64,000 nucleotides of DNA from Dysidea avara (GCF_963678975.1 NC_089280.1:15017280-15081279), one strand, 5' to 3'. Numbered from the stretch's first letter, positions 36,801 through 46,862 are shown. Translations and numbers: made by a program. Notes: generated from the sequence alone by a model not told the origin.

Positions 36801-38265
36801 CACATGACCATTATGTGCCACAATAATGTGACATGAGTGTTCAATAGGAGATCTTCTCTGAGTATCAACTTCTTCTCCTGGTATTCTACAGCATGACAAT
36901 ATATCCAAATATTGTGACATGCACAGTGGTCCAACTTTAGTCATTTCTACGTCTATTTTCTCACTGTGAAATAGCACAAATAAAACAATACATATGCAAT
37001 GATACAGCATTGGTACCTTCTTGCTAGCAAAAGAAATTTTGCAACAGCTATGGTGGTCCTCATGGCATAACTAAATAAAGTTATTAATTAGGATAAGTTC
37101 ATAGAAAAAAAACACTTACTGAATGTATGATGTTGCATTTATAAAGGGGGCGGTGTACACAATTGATGGGTTGGAATTGATCACTAATGGTTTCCTATAT
37201 CCAAGATATGCTATATATAGCCACCAATCAGTTAGCTAAAAAACAGAGACATATAACATCAAGCTTGACACATGATAGGATGTTGTGCGGCCAAATACAG
37301 CCCAGTGTGGATGTGTGACTGACAAGTTTGTATTTTACAGGAACCAAGAAAATGCTACGTATTTCATGTAACTGTAGCTCGATAGTGCTTGAATGTAAAT
37401 TATCCATGTCTGCTGTGGAAACTCCCTTGGGGTAGGGCACCTACCATTTCAAATTTGAGTTGAATCCATCCAGAGATACACATTTTCAAAGTTTGTATTG
37501 TTTTCTCTGTACTTCTTTTTCTTTTTGCATAGTCCGGAACAATCGTAATAACTTGTGTGTGTTTTGGTTGATGTACTTCAAATTAGGATGGTATTAAGAG
37601 TACATGATACAGTATACCAAGAGTATATAATAGAAACCAATAGTGTCGAATGGTGTATTAGCCCGTGATTACGATTGCATAAAGTAACAGGGATGTTTCA
37701 GTAATTGTTCATTTATGTAAAATGGTAATGTGTACGTGACAACGGGTCTTTGTTCGCTAGTTTTCCATGTTATTCAAACAAGTATTCAACAGTTATTATA
37801 TAAGGAAAGTGTAGCCCTTTACTCACAGCTTGGCTTTTTGTACAGATAATAACTTATGCAGACTAACAGGTACAATGCAATGCATATCAGAAAACTATAT
37901 AATTAATGTGCAATTATTCACACCCATTCACTCTACCCTCTAACTTGGGTACAGCACATCTACATGACATATTCTATTTCAAAACATACCCAATTATCAT
38001 GAGTTTTAGCCCTCTCCTCCAATTTCCTTTGTAGTTTTTCTCCTATTCCATTAGGTTTTCCAAATTCTTTTACAGCTACCAAAGTTTTCTGATACTCATC
38101 ATTATTCACTAGTGGTTGCATTGCCTTTAAATATTTTTGTAATGACTGCTGAATAGGAGGTACTGGTAGTTTGGGTAAAGAAGACTGGTGTTTAAGCATG
38201 TCACCCTTTGGTCCTTGTGGGTTGTAGGATATAACAGAGCGTTGTGTTAGATCAGCTGGTATCAT
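24891..38265 (-). CDS. carnitine O-acetyltransferase-like enzyme (gene B), 13 exons
   Basis: Paralogue of gene A. Coding exons on the minus strand are 38265-37990, 37235-37120, 37070-37017, 36963-36804, 30291-30105, 30056-29881, 29824-29724, 26254-26123, 26078-25956, 25901-25766, 25718-25656, 25301-25164 and 25109-24891. They total 1881 bp, giving 626 aa, the size of mammalian CrAT. Intron phases are identical to gene A, and ten exons have identical length. The ATG at 38265 is the first Met after an in-frame TAA. Key residues are His338 (NLEHSAADG), GRTDTIRA, GEGFDRHLLGLR with Arg517, STS at 551-553 and MVPDGYGICYNP. The C-terminus SKL is a canonical PTS1, so a peroxisomal enzyme is expected. 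The pocket positions equivalent to mammalian Asp356 and Met564 are Tyr351 and Cys563. Two large introns (26255-29723 and 30292-36803) hold repeats. Confidence 0.9.
27589..27707. repeat. 119-bp hairpin with about 42-bp arms
   Basis: AGTTATAACACGATTACTCG... pairs with ...CATGTTATAACT. The loop is CTCGAGCGCTGCGCTCTCTCG, itself partly palindromic. It resembles a minimal MITE. Located in a gene B intron. Confidence 0.7.
27725..28560. repeat. dispersed repeat, copy 2 of the 11630-12190 family
   Basis: It shares CTTTTGGGGTTC, CCTTGTCTTTCCTTT, two CTCTA/CAGTCA motif units (28206-28274), CTAAACAAAC and GAAGTAGGGATC with 11630-12190. The last 200 bp is a clear inverted repeat: 28373-28440 against 28478-28540, including GAGACA...ATATGAATGATAGTATTACAACATA. 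Confidence 0.65.
29129..29489 (+). mobile_element. MITE, about 360 bp, TTGAGCT...CTCAA ends (copy 1)
   Basis: The left end TATGTACGTGTTGAGCTTG and right end ATCCAGCTCAATTTGTACATA are about 30-bp inverted repeats (core TTGAGCT-GATCCT-AAAAA). Related copies are at 30390-30755 and, inverted and truncated, at 50400-50545. No ORF. It lies in the intron of gene B. Confidence 0.7.
30390..30755 (+). mobile_element. MITE, TTGAGCT...CTCAA ends (copy 2)
   Basis: Colinear with 29129-29489: ATTGAGCTGAATCCTCAAAA, GGCCAATCA, TGTCTGTTGTTGACACCTTT and GGATTCAGCTCAACTTGTAC occur in the same order with about 20% divergence and small indels. It starts only about 100 bp upstream of gene B exon 5. Confidence 0.7.
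31007..31172 (+). repeat. 166-bp direct repeat, unit B copy 1
   Basis: AAATGAGGGTTAGATGCAG to GAATTAAGTTTT. It is more than 93% identical to 35723-35888, 4.7 kb away in the same orientation. Confidence 0.9.
31430..31532. repeat. GC-rich inverted pair AGCCCCCGCCT / AGGCGGGGGCT
   Basis: A perfect 11-bp stem (31430-31440 with 31522-31532) around an 81-bp loop, unusually GC-rich for this window. A donor-like CACGAG|GTAAGTAG lies just upstream at 31421. Confidence 0.6.
31637..32270 (+). repeat. minisatellite, about ten units of 60-70 bp
   Basis: The unit core is GAGCTAACGTGCCAGCAGTC followed by AAGGAAGGCCAGCTCAACCG and CGAAGATGGTTGATTACGTG. Ten diverged units are recognisable from the CAGCAGTC core; spacing varies by indels. 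One isolated unit recurs at about 32570-32615. It lies in the largest intron of gene B. Confidence 0.9.
32271..33398. other. intron of gene B, no gene seen
   Basis: Apart from the isolated minisatellite unit near 32570-32615, no structure could be supported. Confidence 0.4.
33399..34262 (+). mobile_element. MITE copy 2 of the TGGGGCGAGC family
   Basis: The left end GGGCAAGCCCCACACTA and right end CAGGCTCGCCCCATGATGC correspond, inverted, to 17361-16739. The outermost 10 bp on the left appear lost. The interior contains repeated TTCATTACAC / GGATTACTGAACTTC blocks. An open frame at 33210-33608 overlaps it and is not a gene. Confidence 0.6.
35585..36139 (+). repeat. A-B-A repeat cluster
   Basis: Unit A (GGGTACAGTGGGCACTGAC ... 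GTAGCCAGTTAA) occurs at 35585-35722 and again at 35968-36135, with TTACCCAGCACG and AACCTAGGTAGGTATTAGGG conserved. Unit B (35723-35888), the direct repeat of 31007-31172, sits between them. The arrangement suggests recombination or a composite element. No coding content. Confidence 0.8.
36140..36803. other. intron of gene B, no gene seen
   Basis: A short imperfect repeat (GATTGCTTC...GCATTCTCAGGTAC) recurs three times at 36270-36430. Nothing else is supported. Confidence 0.4.
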
Positions 38266-38565
38266 GGCTCTCCAGTGGTATTAAAGTTACGTACCTATGA
38301 CTGAGAACTACATGTACTTCAAAAATCCAAAAATAAAAATCTATGTTACATTTAAATTGGCTGCATACAATCATAGCAATAAAACAGGAAGTTGCCTTTT
38401 TTTGCAGTGACAGCAATGTACTGAACATATTAAAAGTACAGTACATACAGGGTGTTTAAATCCTAGCTACAGTGTACTAACTGCAGTATGAATTAAATGT
38501 GTACTAGTAACTGAATCATATATAGGTAGTATAAATTCCCCCTCCTACACTTTTAATGGACAATG

Positions 38566-39098
38566 CAAAGGCGAATTTACAGGGGGGTGCATGGGGGGCT
38601 AAAGTACACCTCTCCAAAATTTTACCATGTGCTAGCAGTAGAAGTTATATAGTACAAGTGCAGTTGCATCTAAAACAAACATGGACAATGAAAAAAGCAT
38701 GGAAGGAGTGAGAAGAGCTAATCTCTTCTAGGAATACACAAGAGGACATTAAATTTATTCAGGCCGGGGTAAACTGCTGAAAGCTGCTAAACATCAAAAT
38801 ACTATAATAGAACAACCAACTACTCTAGTAGAATGAACAAAGACTTCAACTTTGAATGCAAACCATACATACTGCAGCATTTATGTTGTGCCTTTTACAT
38901 GAAAGCTAGTTACCCATCACTGCTAGAAAATATGATTTCACTTAGTTAAATTGGTTCACAATACTTATTCAACAAGGTTCAGTCAAAATCATTGCCAAAT
39001 TCAATCTCAGAAAGCTGCAAAAATTTTCCTGAAATAGAATGCCTCCAGACCTCTAGATAAAACCCTCCCCCCTTTGGGAAATTCTAGATCTGCCCCTG
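38566..39098. mobile_element. 533-bp MITE with 5-bp duplication (hAT5-like family, copy 2)
   Basis: The left end is CAAAGGCGAATTTACAGGGG and the right end CTAGATCTGCCCCTG. The perfect duplication CAATG lies at 38561-38565 and 39099-39103. It holds a degenerate motif pair (38801-38833). It sits about 300 bp upstream of gene B. Confidence 0.78.
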
Positions 39099-40309
39099 CA
39101 ATGTTTGTTAGAGAGATTGAGATACTCTAAAAGAGCAGTCAATCACTCTAATAGAACAGTCATTTTATCCTACTTTTCAAAACGGGTGAAATCATCTCTC
39201 AGAACTTATCCTGAAATGTAAATCATCTCTTGCTCCCAGCAGGGGCGGATCCAGGAACTGGCAAGGGGAGGGGCACAAACAGGCTAAGTTGTAGGTGGTT
39301 GAGGAGAGCCAGATTTTCTGTTAGTTGCTACATTTTTTAAGCAGCAAATAATCACCTCTTAGTAGTGTCTCACTGTTCATTTTTGTTTACCATTTTGGCC
39401 TTTGCAGACCCTACTCGAAATGTTGTCCATGTAACATGCATGTTAATAGCTAGGCACCTACATGAATGTTTAGCAGTACATGAGTTTCACATGCATGTGG
39501 TCTTCATGATCCAGTGACATGCATGTTACAATAAGGGTAACATGAATATGTACAAATCATGTGTATTTTCCATACATGTTGCACATAGGGTGACATGCAC
39601 ATGACATGTATGGTACAGTCATGTTGCAGGGAATACACATGTTACATGTAGAATCCCACAATGAAAACTGACAGTTGTTCATTAGATTATAAATACAAAG
39701 TACAAACTTTATATAATGAGTAAGATAATCATTGGTATTGCTTGGTGAGAGTCAATGGTATTATGTGTGTGCAGCTGCCCAACATGCTTGAGCTACTTCA
39801 TAGCAGTGTGTACCAGTGATGAACAATGCAATAGAAACAGAAGTAACCATAGCAACATTTTGCATGTAACATGAATGCACCTTGCATGACCATTGCACTC
39901 ATGTTACAGGGAACATGTTGGAATCCATGGCAAATGCATGTAGCATTCTGAAAAAGCATCCCAATGAGCTTCAGCCAAGAAGGAAAATATTGAACTCTAA
40001 TTAGCAGGTATGGCTATAAGACATTACAATAAGTGCGTAAAAGTGATTTTCAATTGATTTTCAAAACAACGCTAGATTCCTATCCTTTCAGCTAATTTAT
40101 AACCATACCTGCTGGTTAGAGCTCGATATCTTCCGTCTTAGCTGAGATATCGCCGTTCAAAAATTTCTTCCCATAGTCGCCCATACAAATTTTACTAATG
40201 TCCCCTCACTACAACGGCCATTTTATGTCTGTGATGTAATTTCGGATAACGCTCATTCCCTGCATGTTACATGAAGCATGACTAGTACAATATACTGACA
40301 ACATGCATG

Positions 40310-40482
40310 TGTAACGAACTGACTCAGTAACCATAGTGTATATATTATGCATGTGTGCATTGTATAGTCTGCTTGCGCATGCGCGGGACGCAGGCAGCAG
40401 ACAGCCAGTTACGAGAATTAAAGAGAAGCGTAGCTAAGGAGAAGTGTCATTGTAGCCGTTGGAACTACGCATCGTCGTTACA
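40310..40482 (+). repeat. 5' LTR (173 bp)
   Basis: Begins TGTAACGAACTGACTCAG and ends TCGTCGTTACA. It contains GTATATATTATGC, a plausible TATA-like element (about 40339-40350). Confidence 0.95.
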
Positions 40483-40484
40483 TT

Positions 40485-40502
40485 TGGGGGCTTGTCCGGG
40501 GA
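40485..40502 (+). other. tRNA-Pro-type primer binding site
   Basis: TGGGGGCTTGTCCGGGGA lies 2 bp after the 5' LTR. It is nearly identical to the well-known tRNA-Pro primer site TGGGGGCTCGTCCGGG. Confidence 0.8.
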
Positions 40503-40930
40503 GAACAAATAGAGGACAGAGTGAGTGGAGAAAGGAACAGACAAGAGAGAAGTGACTGACTCAGGCGGATTAAACGTAACCGAAAACGCAGAATCTGTGG
40601 TACCGTGGAATTTAACGATAACGGTACCCGGAGAGGTGAAGTCACAACAATAGTGAACGTTTATTCTCTGGGGCGTTTGTTTTTTTAATAGGCGGAGCTA
40701 CCTCAGTTTTCTCCACTGGGACTCGGAGTTTGCTACGCATTCAATTCTTGTGGCTGCTCGTCAAAGCCAGAGGTTGGGCTAGTACTTGATTAACCGCAAG
40801 CTAATACTCTGTGGTACCGTGGAGGAAGAAAGTTAATGGTACCTAAAAAGGTGACGCAATTGTCTCGTGCTGAGCGGTTTTGTTGTTTGTGTCAATTTAC
40901 TAGAGCCCACGGAGCTGGACGGAATATTTA

Positions 40931-42167
40931 ATGGCAACTTTAAGGACTCAAGTAGATAGTCTCCAGTGGGAAGTCAACCGACTGGATGTTGAAAATAGAA
41001 AACTGAGAAGCCAGAACGTGGACGCTGGTAAGCAAGTAGACATGGAATTACAAGTTGAGCAATTTAAGGAGGAAGCTAGCAAAGCTATAGAAGAATTCCT
41101 AGCCATGAAGGAGGTACTAGCGAAGAAGCAAGCCAACTTCGAGCAAGAAATTCGCGCCACGGGAGAGAAACTGGAGGAATCAACCGTGAGATTGCAGTCG
41201 GTGGAGGCTGAGCTGTTTAACTTACGCGAGTTGCAAAAGGAGCCAAGTAGCCAAGGTAAAGAAAAGTTATTAGCTATGAAGGAGGCTTTAGCGAAGAAGC
41301 AGGCCGACTTCGAAAAAGAATTGGACAAAAAGGATGAAAGACTGGCAGAAGCAACCACAAGACTACAGTTGGCTGATACTTAGTTTGCAAGAGCTGCAGA
41401 GCGAGCCACGCAACGAAGATCTTGTGCAACTGAAAGACATGGAAAGGCAGTTGCAAGACACTCTGCAGCAATGGAAAGATGACGTGACAGCACATGACAA
41501 TCAATTCATTGAATATGAGAAGAATATTACTGAGCAAATTGAGGCGAAGAATGGACAAATAGAAGATTTACAGTCCACATTAAAGCGAGTGCAAGAGAGC
41601 AGTGAGCTCACTCGTTATCGTGCTGTAGAAGCTGAGAGACAAAAGTGGGAGACGCGTGAAGCTAGACTGGTTTCACAATTAGACAAAGCAATGGAGCAAA
41701 TAGTGACACTACAGCAGAGCACAGTGTTAACTCCAATATGTGAGGGAGTTAATGTAACAAAACAGCAACAGCCACGAATGGTTATGTCTGAAATTGAGAA
41801 ATTGCTCTCTCATACCTCCAGTGTTTCACAGGTTTCTAGTCACACACAACTTACCAGTAGCTTACCAGCTGTTAGTCACACTTCATTGACTCAACTTACC
41901 TCCAGCACCCCACCACCAGTTGTTAGTCAACCTCCTGTGACTCAACTTACACTGACCACTTCTAATGGTCCAGAATCACCTGCAGTTTATGACTCCAAGT
42001 TACCTGCAGAAGGAAATACAACAACACCACAAGACACATTGGCTAGCCATAGCAAAGACTGTATTTCATTGTACTCCTTGATTAATCAGTTACCCCCTTT
42101 ATCCCGATTTTCAGGAGAAGAACAACCAGACGGAGAGACATTTCAGGATTGGTTGGAACAATTTTAA
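40931..42167 (+). pseudogene. gag N-terminal part, coiled coil, frameshift and stop
   Basis: ATG at 40931 opens a long coiled-coil region with two related segments (AMKEVLAKKQANFEQE and AMKEALAKKQADFEKE). A 1-nt frameshift near 41380 interrupts it, and the coiled coil continues in the next frame (LQELQSEPRNEDLVQLKD). A Ser/Thr/Pro-rich linker follows, then the start of the Gag core (LSRFSGEEQPDGETFQDWLEQF). A TAA at 42165 lies in frame with the downstream ORF, so a single stop divides gag. Whether this is decay or readthrough cannot be told; decay is more likely given the other lesions. Confidence 0.85.
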
Positions 42168-42179
42168 TCAGTAGCACAA

Positions 42180-45100
42180 TTGGGTGGTTGGGATGAGCAT
42201 GCAAAGCTGGTCAACCTGACTACAAGGCTGAGAGGGCCAGCCTATTCATTCTATAGATCATGCACTGCAGAGCAGCGGAGCAATTATAGGCTCCTAGTAG
42301 AGCAACTGGTGAGAAGGTTCACACCTGTCCAAATCAAGTCAATTCAAAGCCAACTCTTCCATGACCGACAACAGAAACAGAATGAAACTGTGGACGAATA
42401 TGCAGAAGCTCTGAGAAAGCTATTCTCTAAGGCATATTCTAATTTGTCTGGAGCAGCAGAAGCAATGAGACAATCTGTTCTGGCAAACCAGTTTGTAGCC
42501 GGTCTATGTCCAGAGCTGAAAGCTAAAGTGGTGGGAGCTGAAGGTAACATGGAACAACTGCTTACAAAGGCAAGATTTGAGGCAGCGAAAAGGAAGGATT
42601 TAGCTATAGTGGCACCAAGTCGCTCTCAGAAAAGATACAAGGGAGGAGAATATGAAGCAACCCCGATCTCACAAGCTGTCACCACTGGAACAGAGAATAA
42701 AGGTAAATGGTCTGGGAGAACAGGTACGGTAATGAAAAACTGTTTCAATTGTGGTTTGGCTTCCCACTTAGTAAGAGATTGTCCGTATCCAAAGCAGCCG
42801 AAGAGAGACCGAGAAACTCGCAGGAGTGAACATCCAGTTAGTGCTGTAGTTACCCCAGCAGATGAGACCAAGAGGGATCTAGACAGAGCCTCAAAACTTC
42901 AGCAAGAGTTGCGAGTGAAGGACATAGTTTCAGCCATGGATGAGGCTATGGGGGAAGCTATAGTACATGGAGTAACCTCTTCCAGTGAGATTAAGTCTAC
43001 AAAGTTAGGACCAGCCATTTACTTGGAAGTATTTGTAAATGGAGTGAAGGTGTCTGCACTCATAGACACTGGCTCACCAGTAACATTGTTGTCACTAAAG
43101 CAGGCTGTGAAGATTTTGGCAGAGCAGAAGAAAGATTATGAGACTCCACAGGATTGGAAAAGAGCTATGTTAACACAGTTCCAAGTGCCTTCTGTTTCAC
43201 TACAGAGCTATAGTGGGGACCCACTCAATGTAATAGCTCAGCTGCCACTGACTCTTAAGCAAGGAGATTGCGAAGTGTCTGCCATTGTACTGATCCAGAA
43301 AGATGCACCAAACGATCTTCTTATTGGAACAGACCTGCAGCCAGCACTAGGGTTTTCATTGATTGTGAAGAAGTCAGCAACCCAAGAAACAATGTTGTTA
43401 GGAGGAAATCTGTCCTTAAGAGTAACTGAGGAATCACCAGGAAGTGATAGTGGAGTAGTACACTTGCTAACAGCTGCTAAGATTCCAGCAGGACATCAGA
43501 AGTTGATTAAGGCCAAGGCAGGTGAGTGGCTGTCAAAAGGCTTGGCTTTATTTACTCCTACCATTACTGATTCCGAATTGGGAGTGGCTGATGCGATGGT
43601 ACAAGTTGATGCTGACCAGTGTTTCACACTGATTGTGGAGAACCGTGGACACTGTCATGTGGAGTTGAAGAAAGATATGTTGCTAGGAGCCTTGGAGAAT
43701 GCCAAGCAGATTGATGGTTCAGAACAACTGATGTCTAGGGTGTTGGTGTCAGCCATCTCCTCCACACCATATCCTAGGGAGAAGCTTCTCCTTGAACAAA
43801 TTGACTTGCATGTGGACCATTTGTCTGCTGAGCAGAAGTCTCATTTGGTACAGTTAATTGTAAAGTACTCAGACATCTTTGCATTGGGTCCACATGAAGT
43901 AGGAACAACTGGTCTGGTGAAACATGTGATAGACACTGGAAATCATTCTCCTGTGAGGCAGCCAGTACGCCGCACACCTTTTGCCCTTCAAAATAAGGTG
44001 GATGAAATGGTCCAGGACATGTTAACCCAGGAAGTGATTCAGCCTTCTCAGAGCCCTTGGGCTAGTCTGATCGTCCTTGTGAAGAAGAAGGACGGAGGGC
44101 TCAGGTTTTGTGTTGACTATCGTCAGTTGAACCAAGTTATTAAGCTTGACGTGTTTCCACTTCCCCGTATTGATGACACATTGGATTTACTGTCTGGAGC
44201 AAAGTATTTCACCACCCTTGACCTTGCATCCGGTTATTGGCAAGTGTGTATGGATCCAGCTTCACAAGAGAGAACAGCGTTTATCACATACTCAGGGTTA
44301 TACGAGTTCAAAAAGATGCCTTTTGGTTTAGTAAATGCTCCAGCTACCTTCCAAAGATTGATGGAAGTGGTGTTGACTGGATTGGCCAGAGAGGGATGCA
44401 TGGTATATCTTGATGATGTGTTAGTGGTAAGTAGAACATTTGAAGAACACAACAATAACTTAGTCAAGGTGTTTGAGAGACTAAAGTCAGCAGGTCTCAC
44501 ATTGAAGCCTAAGAAATGTAAACTTGCTCAGACAGAAGTCTGTTATCTTGGACATGTTGTGTCAGCTGAAGGAGTCCGTACTGATCCAGTCAAACTTAAA
44601 GCTGTGTTGGAATATCCAGTTCTTACTAATGTCAAGACATTACGTTCATTCCTGGGACTGGCATCATATTACAGGAAGTTTATTCCTCACTTTTCTCGTA
44701 TAGCTACACCACTACATGCCCTGACCAAGAAGGATGTGGAGTTTATTTGGACACCCTTGTGTCATAAAGCATTTGACAACCTAAGGAAACTGCTAGCAAG
44801 TGCACCAATTTTAGCATATCCTGACTTTCATTTACCGTTTATCTTGGAGACTGATGCATCTGGCTCTGGTTTAGGTGCTGTATTAGTACAAGCAATGGAA
44901 GATGGATCAGTTAGACCAATTGCCTATGCTAGTAGAAGTCTACAAGACCATGAGAAACAGTATGGGGCAACTGAGCTGGAGGAATTAGGTGTAGTATGGG
45001 CTGTGAAACACTTCAGACCTTACCTCTATGGACACCAATGTGACATTTATACTGACCATGAGGCATTGAAATCTCCTTTGAATACACCTCAACCTTCTGG

Positions 45101-45236
45101 CAAGTTGGCCAGGTGGGGAATGGCCATTCAAGAACTGGATGTTCGCATCTTACATAGGTCAGGAAAGCATAATTCCAATGCTGATGCACTATCAAGAGTG
45201 GTGCCACAGGGAACAGTAGCAACTGGAGAGTACTGA
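42180..45236 (+). CDS. gag C-terminus, protease, RT and RNase H of Gypsy element
   Basis: A long open frame (about 1018 codons) continues gag in the same frame after the stop at 42165. The marked start is simply the first usable codon after that stop. In order: capsid-like Gag (RLRGPAYSFYRS ... QKQNETVDEYAEALRKLF), a CCHC zinc knuckle CFNCGLASHLVRDC (about residue 190), an aspartic protease ALIDTGSPVTLLS (about 290), RT with LDLASGYWQV and the catalytic YLDDVLV (about 670-745), and RNase H with ETDASGSGLGAVL and YTDHEALK (about 890-965). It ends 5 bp before the integrase frame, from which a frameshift separates it. Catalytic residues look intact. Confidence 0.93.
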   Translation: MGGWDEHAKLVNLTTRLRGPAYSFYRSCTAEQRSNYRLLVEQLVRRFTPVQIKSIQSQLFHDRQQKQNETVDEYAEALRKLFSKAYSNLSGAAEAMRQSVLANQFVAGLCPELKAKVVGAEGNMEQLLTKARFEAAKRKDLAIVAPSRSQKRYKGGEYEATPISQAVTTGTENKGKWSGRTGTVMKNCFNCGLASHLVRDCPYPKQPKRDRETRRSEHPVSAVVTPADETKRDLDRASKLQQELRVKDIVSAMDEAMGEAIVHGVTSSSEIKSTKLGPAIYLEVFVNGVKVSALIDTGSPVTLLSLKQAVKILAEQKKDYETPQDWKRAMLTQFQVPSVSLQSYSGDPLNVIAQLPLTLKQGDCEVSAIVLIQKDAPNDLLIGTDLQPALGFSLIVKKSATQETMLLGGNLSLRVTEESPGSDSGVVHLLTAAKIPAGHQKLIKAKAGEWLSKGLALFTPTITDSELGVADAMVQVDADQCFTLIVENRGHCHVELKKDMLLGALENAKQIDGSEQLMSRVLVSAISSTPYPREKLLLEQIDLHVDHLSAEQKSHLVQLIVKYSDIFALGPHEVGTTGLVKHVIDTGNHSPVRQPVRRTPFALQNKVDEMVQDMLTQEVIQPSQSPWASLIVLVKKKDGGLRFCVDYRQLNQVIKLDVFPLPRIDDTLDLLSGAKYFTTLDLASGYWQVCMDPASQERTAFITYSGLYEFKKMPFGLVNAPATFQRLMEVVLTGLAREGCMVYLDDVLVVSRTFEEHNNNLVKVFERLKSAGLTLKPKKCKLAQTEVCYLGHVVSAEGVRTDPVKLKAVLEYPVLTNVKTLRSFLGLASYYRKFIPHFSRIATPLHALTKKDVEFIWTPLCHKAFDNLRKLLASAPILAYPDFHLPFILETDASGSGLGAVLVQAMEDGSVRPIAYASRSLQDHEKQYGATELEELGVVWAVKHFRPYLYGHQCDIYTDHEALKSPLNTPQPSGKLARWGMAIQELDVRILHRSGKHNSNADALSRVVPQGTVATGEY

Positions 45237-45240
45237 AACA

Positions 45241-46476
45241 GTGGCAGCACTGAGGCCAATAAGTGATCAAGGGTTGTCAGCATTGCAAAGGAAAGACAAG
45301 GAACTTTTGGACATTATCAGTTTTCTTGAATCTGGTCTCCTGCCAGAAGATGAAAAACTGGCTAAGCTTGTGTCTCTTACTCGCTCCCAATATACACTAG
45401 TTGATGATGTATTGTACTACGTGCACTCTGATGGTACCTTAAGAGTAATACCCCCTACAGAATCGCGGGAAGAACTATTCCAACAAGCTCATGGTGGAGT
45501 CTATGGGGGGCATCTGAGAGATGCTAAAGTGTACAGTGAGCTTCAGCACCATTATTGGTGGCCAAAGATGAGAAGTGATGTCCACCATTGGAGCCAAGGT
45601 TGCTTAACATGTGCAACTTATTGTACTGGGCATCCAGTACGTGCCCCATTGACACCAATACCAGTCTCTGGGCCATTTGATCGTGTGGGGATTGATGTAG
45701 TGCAACTTCCACGCTCAAGTAAAGGTAATCAGTATGCGGTTGTCTTCATGGATTATTTAACAAAATGGCCAGAAGTCTTTGCTGTACATGATCAAACTGC
45801 AGCTACAATAGCACGATTGTTAGTGGAAGAGATTGTAAGTCGTCATGGTGTTCCAGCTGAAATCTTGTCAGACAGGGGAAAGGCATTTTTATCAGGGCTA
45901 ATGAAAGAAGTTACACAACTGCTGGGAATTCACCAAACAAACACTACAGCGTACCACCCTCAAACAGATGGGTTAGTGGAGCGATTCAATTGCACATTAA
46001 TCACTATGTTAGCGAAAACTACTCAAAAGGGTGGCCGTGACTGGGATCAGAAACTCCCTTATGTCCTATTTGCTTATCGAGCTAGTGAGCAGCAATCTAC
46101 ACATGAATCACCTTTCTACTTGCTCTATGGTCATGATCCCAGGTTGCCCACTGAAGCTGCACTAACCCCTGCTAAGGCAAGGTCACAAGTTGATTTACGT
46201 GAGTATAGCATCTATTTAACTGAGAAATTAACAGAAACATGGGACCTTGCCAGGACACATATCAAGAGAGCACAGAAGCAGCAGAAACTGGCATATGATC
46301 AACATGCCAGAACACTTAACTTTCTAGTAGGAAACCGAGTATTTCTATTGAAGCCTGCTGAAAAGACTGGGGAGGGCCGGAAACTAGCTCGAGCTTACCA
46401 TGGACCCTACAGAGTTGTTAAACTGGCAGACAACAATGCTCATATCAGAAGAGTGGATAGGATCTACTGTTGGTAG
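45241..46476 (+). CDS. integrase of Gypsy element
   Basis: This frame follows the RNase H frame after a 1-nt shift. It was probably continuous with pol originally, so the marked start is nominal. It has the zinc-binding HHCC region (AHGGVYGGH ... HHWSQGCLTC), the catalytic core with first Asp in GIDVVQLP, second in EILSDRGKAF, and Glu in DGLVERFN. The C-terminal GPY-like module is AYHGPYRVVKL. Near 46470 another frameshift cuts the end of the protein; the continuation DHLRRCPDEI is in a different frame. Confidence 0.92.
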   Translation: MAALRPISDQGLSALQRKDKELLDIISFLESGLLPEDEKLAKLVSLTRSQYTLVDDVLYYVHSDGTLRVIPPTESREELFQQAHGGVYGGHLRDAKVYSELQHHYWWPKMRSDVHHWSQGCLTCATYCTGHPVRAPLTPIPVSGPFDRVGIDVVQLPRSSKGNQYAVVFMDYLTKWPEVFAVHDQTAATIARLLVEEIVSRHGVPAEILSDRGKAFLSGLMKEVTQLLGIHQTNTTAYHPQTDGLVERFNCTLITMLAKTTQKGGRDWDQKLPYVLFAYRASEQQSTHESPFYLLYGHDPRLPTEAALTPAKARSQVDLREYSIYLTEKLTETWDLARTHIKRAQKQQKLAYDQHARTLNFLVGNRVFLLKPAEKTGEGRKLARAYHGPYRVVKLADNNAHIRRVDRIYCW

Positions 46477-46679
46477 CCATAGATCATCTCAGAAGGTGCC
46501 CTGATGAAATTTTGGACAACCAGTTTTGACCACCAGATAAGTCAAAAAGACCACCTACTCAGACTAAACTAAGAGAACAAATCAAGCCAAGTAAAGCCAA
46601 CTTATCCCCACCGCCAGTACAGGAGGGACCTTGGACTGGAAGGTTAAGGAAACGTCAGCTAGGGGCAGCAGACTTAACC

Positions 46680-46689
46680 AGGGGGGAAA
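46680..46689 (+). other. polypurine tract
   Basis: AGGGGGGAAA immediately 5' of the 3' LTR, the expected plus-strand priming site. Confidence 0.85.
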
Positions 46690-46862
46690 TGTAACAAACT
46701 GACTCAGTAACCATAGTGTATATATTATGTATGTATGCATTGTATAGTCTGCTTGCGCATGCGCGGGACGCAGGCGGCAGACAGTTAGTTATGAAAATTA
46801 AAGAGAAGCGTAGCTAAGGAGAAGTGTCCTTGTAGCCGTTGGAACTACGCGTCGTCGTTACA
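46690..46862 (+). repeat. 3' LTR (173 bp)
   Basis: Same length as the 5' LTR with ten substitutions, mostly transitions. Followed by the CATG duplication. Confidence 0.95.

Larger units (their letters stand above)
40310..46862 (+). mobile_element. nearly full-length Ty3/Gypsy LTR retrotransposon
   Basis: Two 173-bp LTRs run TGTAAC to GTTACA and differ at ten positions, about 94% identity. The 4-bp duplication CATG flanks them (40306-40309, 46863-46866). The primer site at 40485 matches the tRNA-Pro type, and the polypurine tract AGGGGGGAAA (46680-46689) directly precedes the 3' LTR. Gene order is gag, protease, RT, RNase H, integrase, as in Ty3/Gypsy. The coding region has one internal stop and about three frameshifts. 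Confidence 0.96.
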
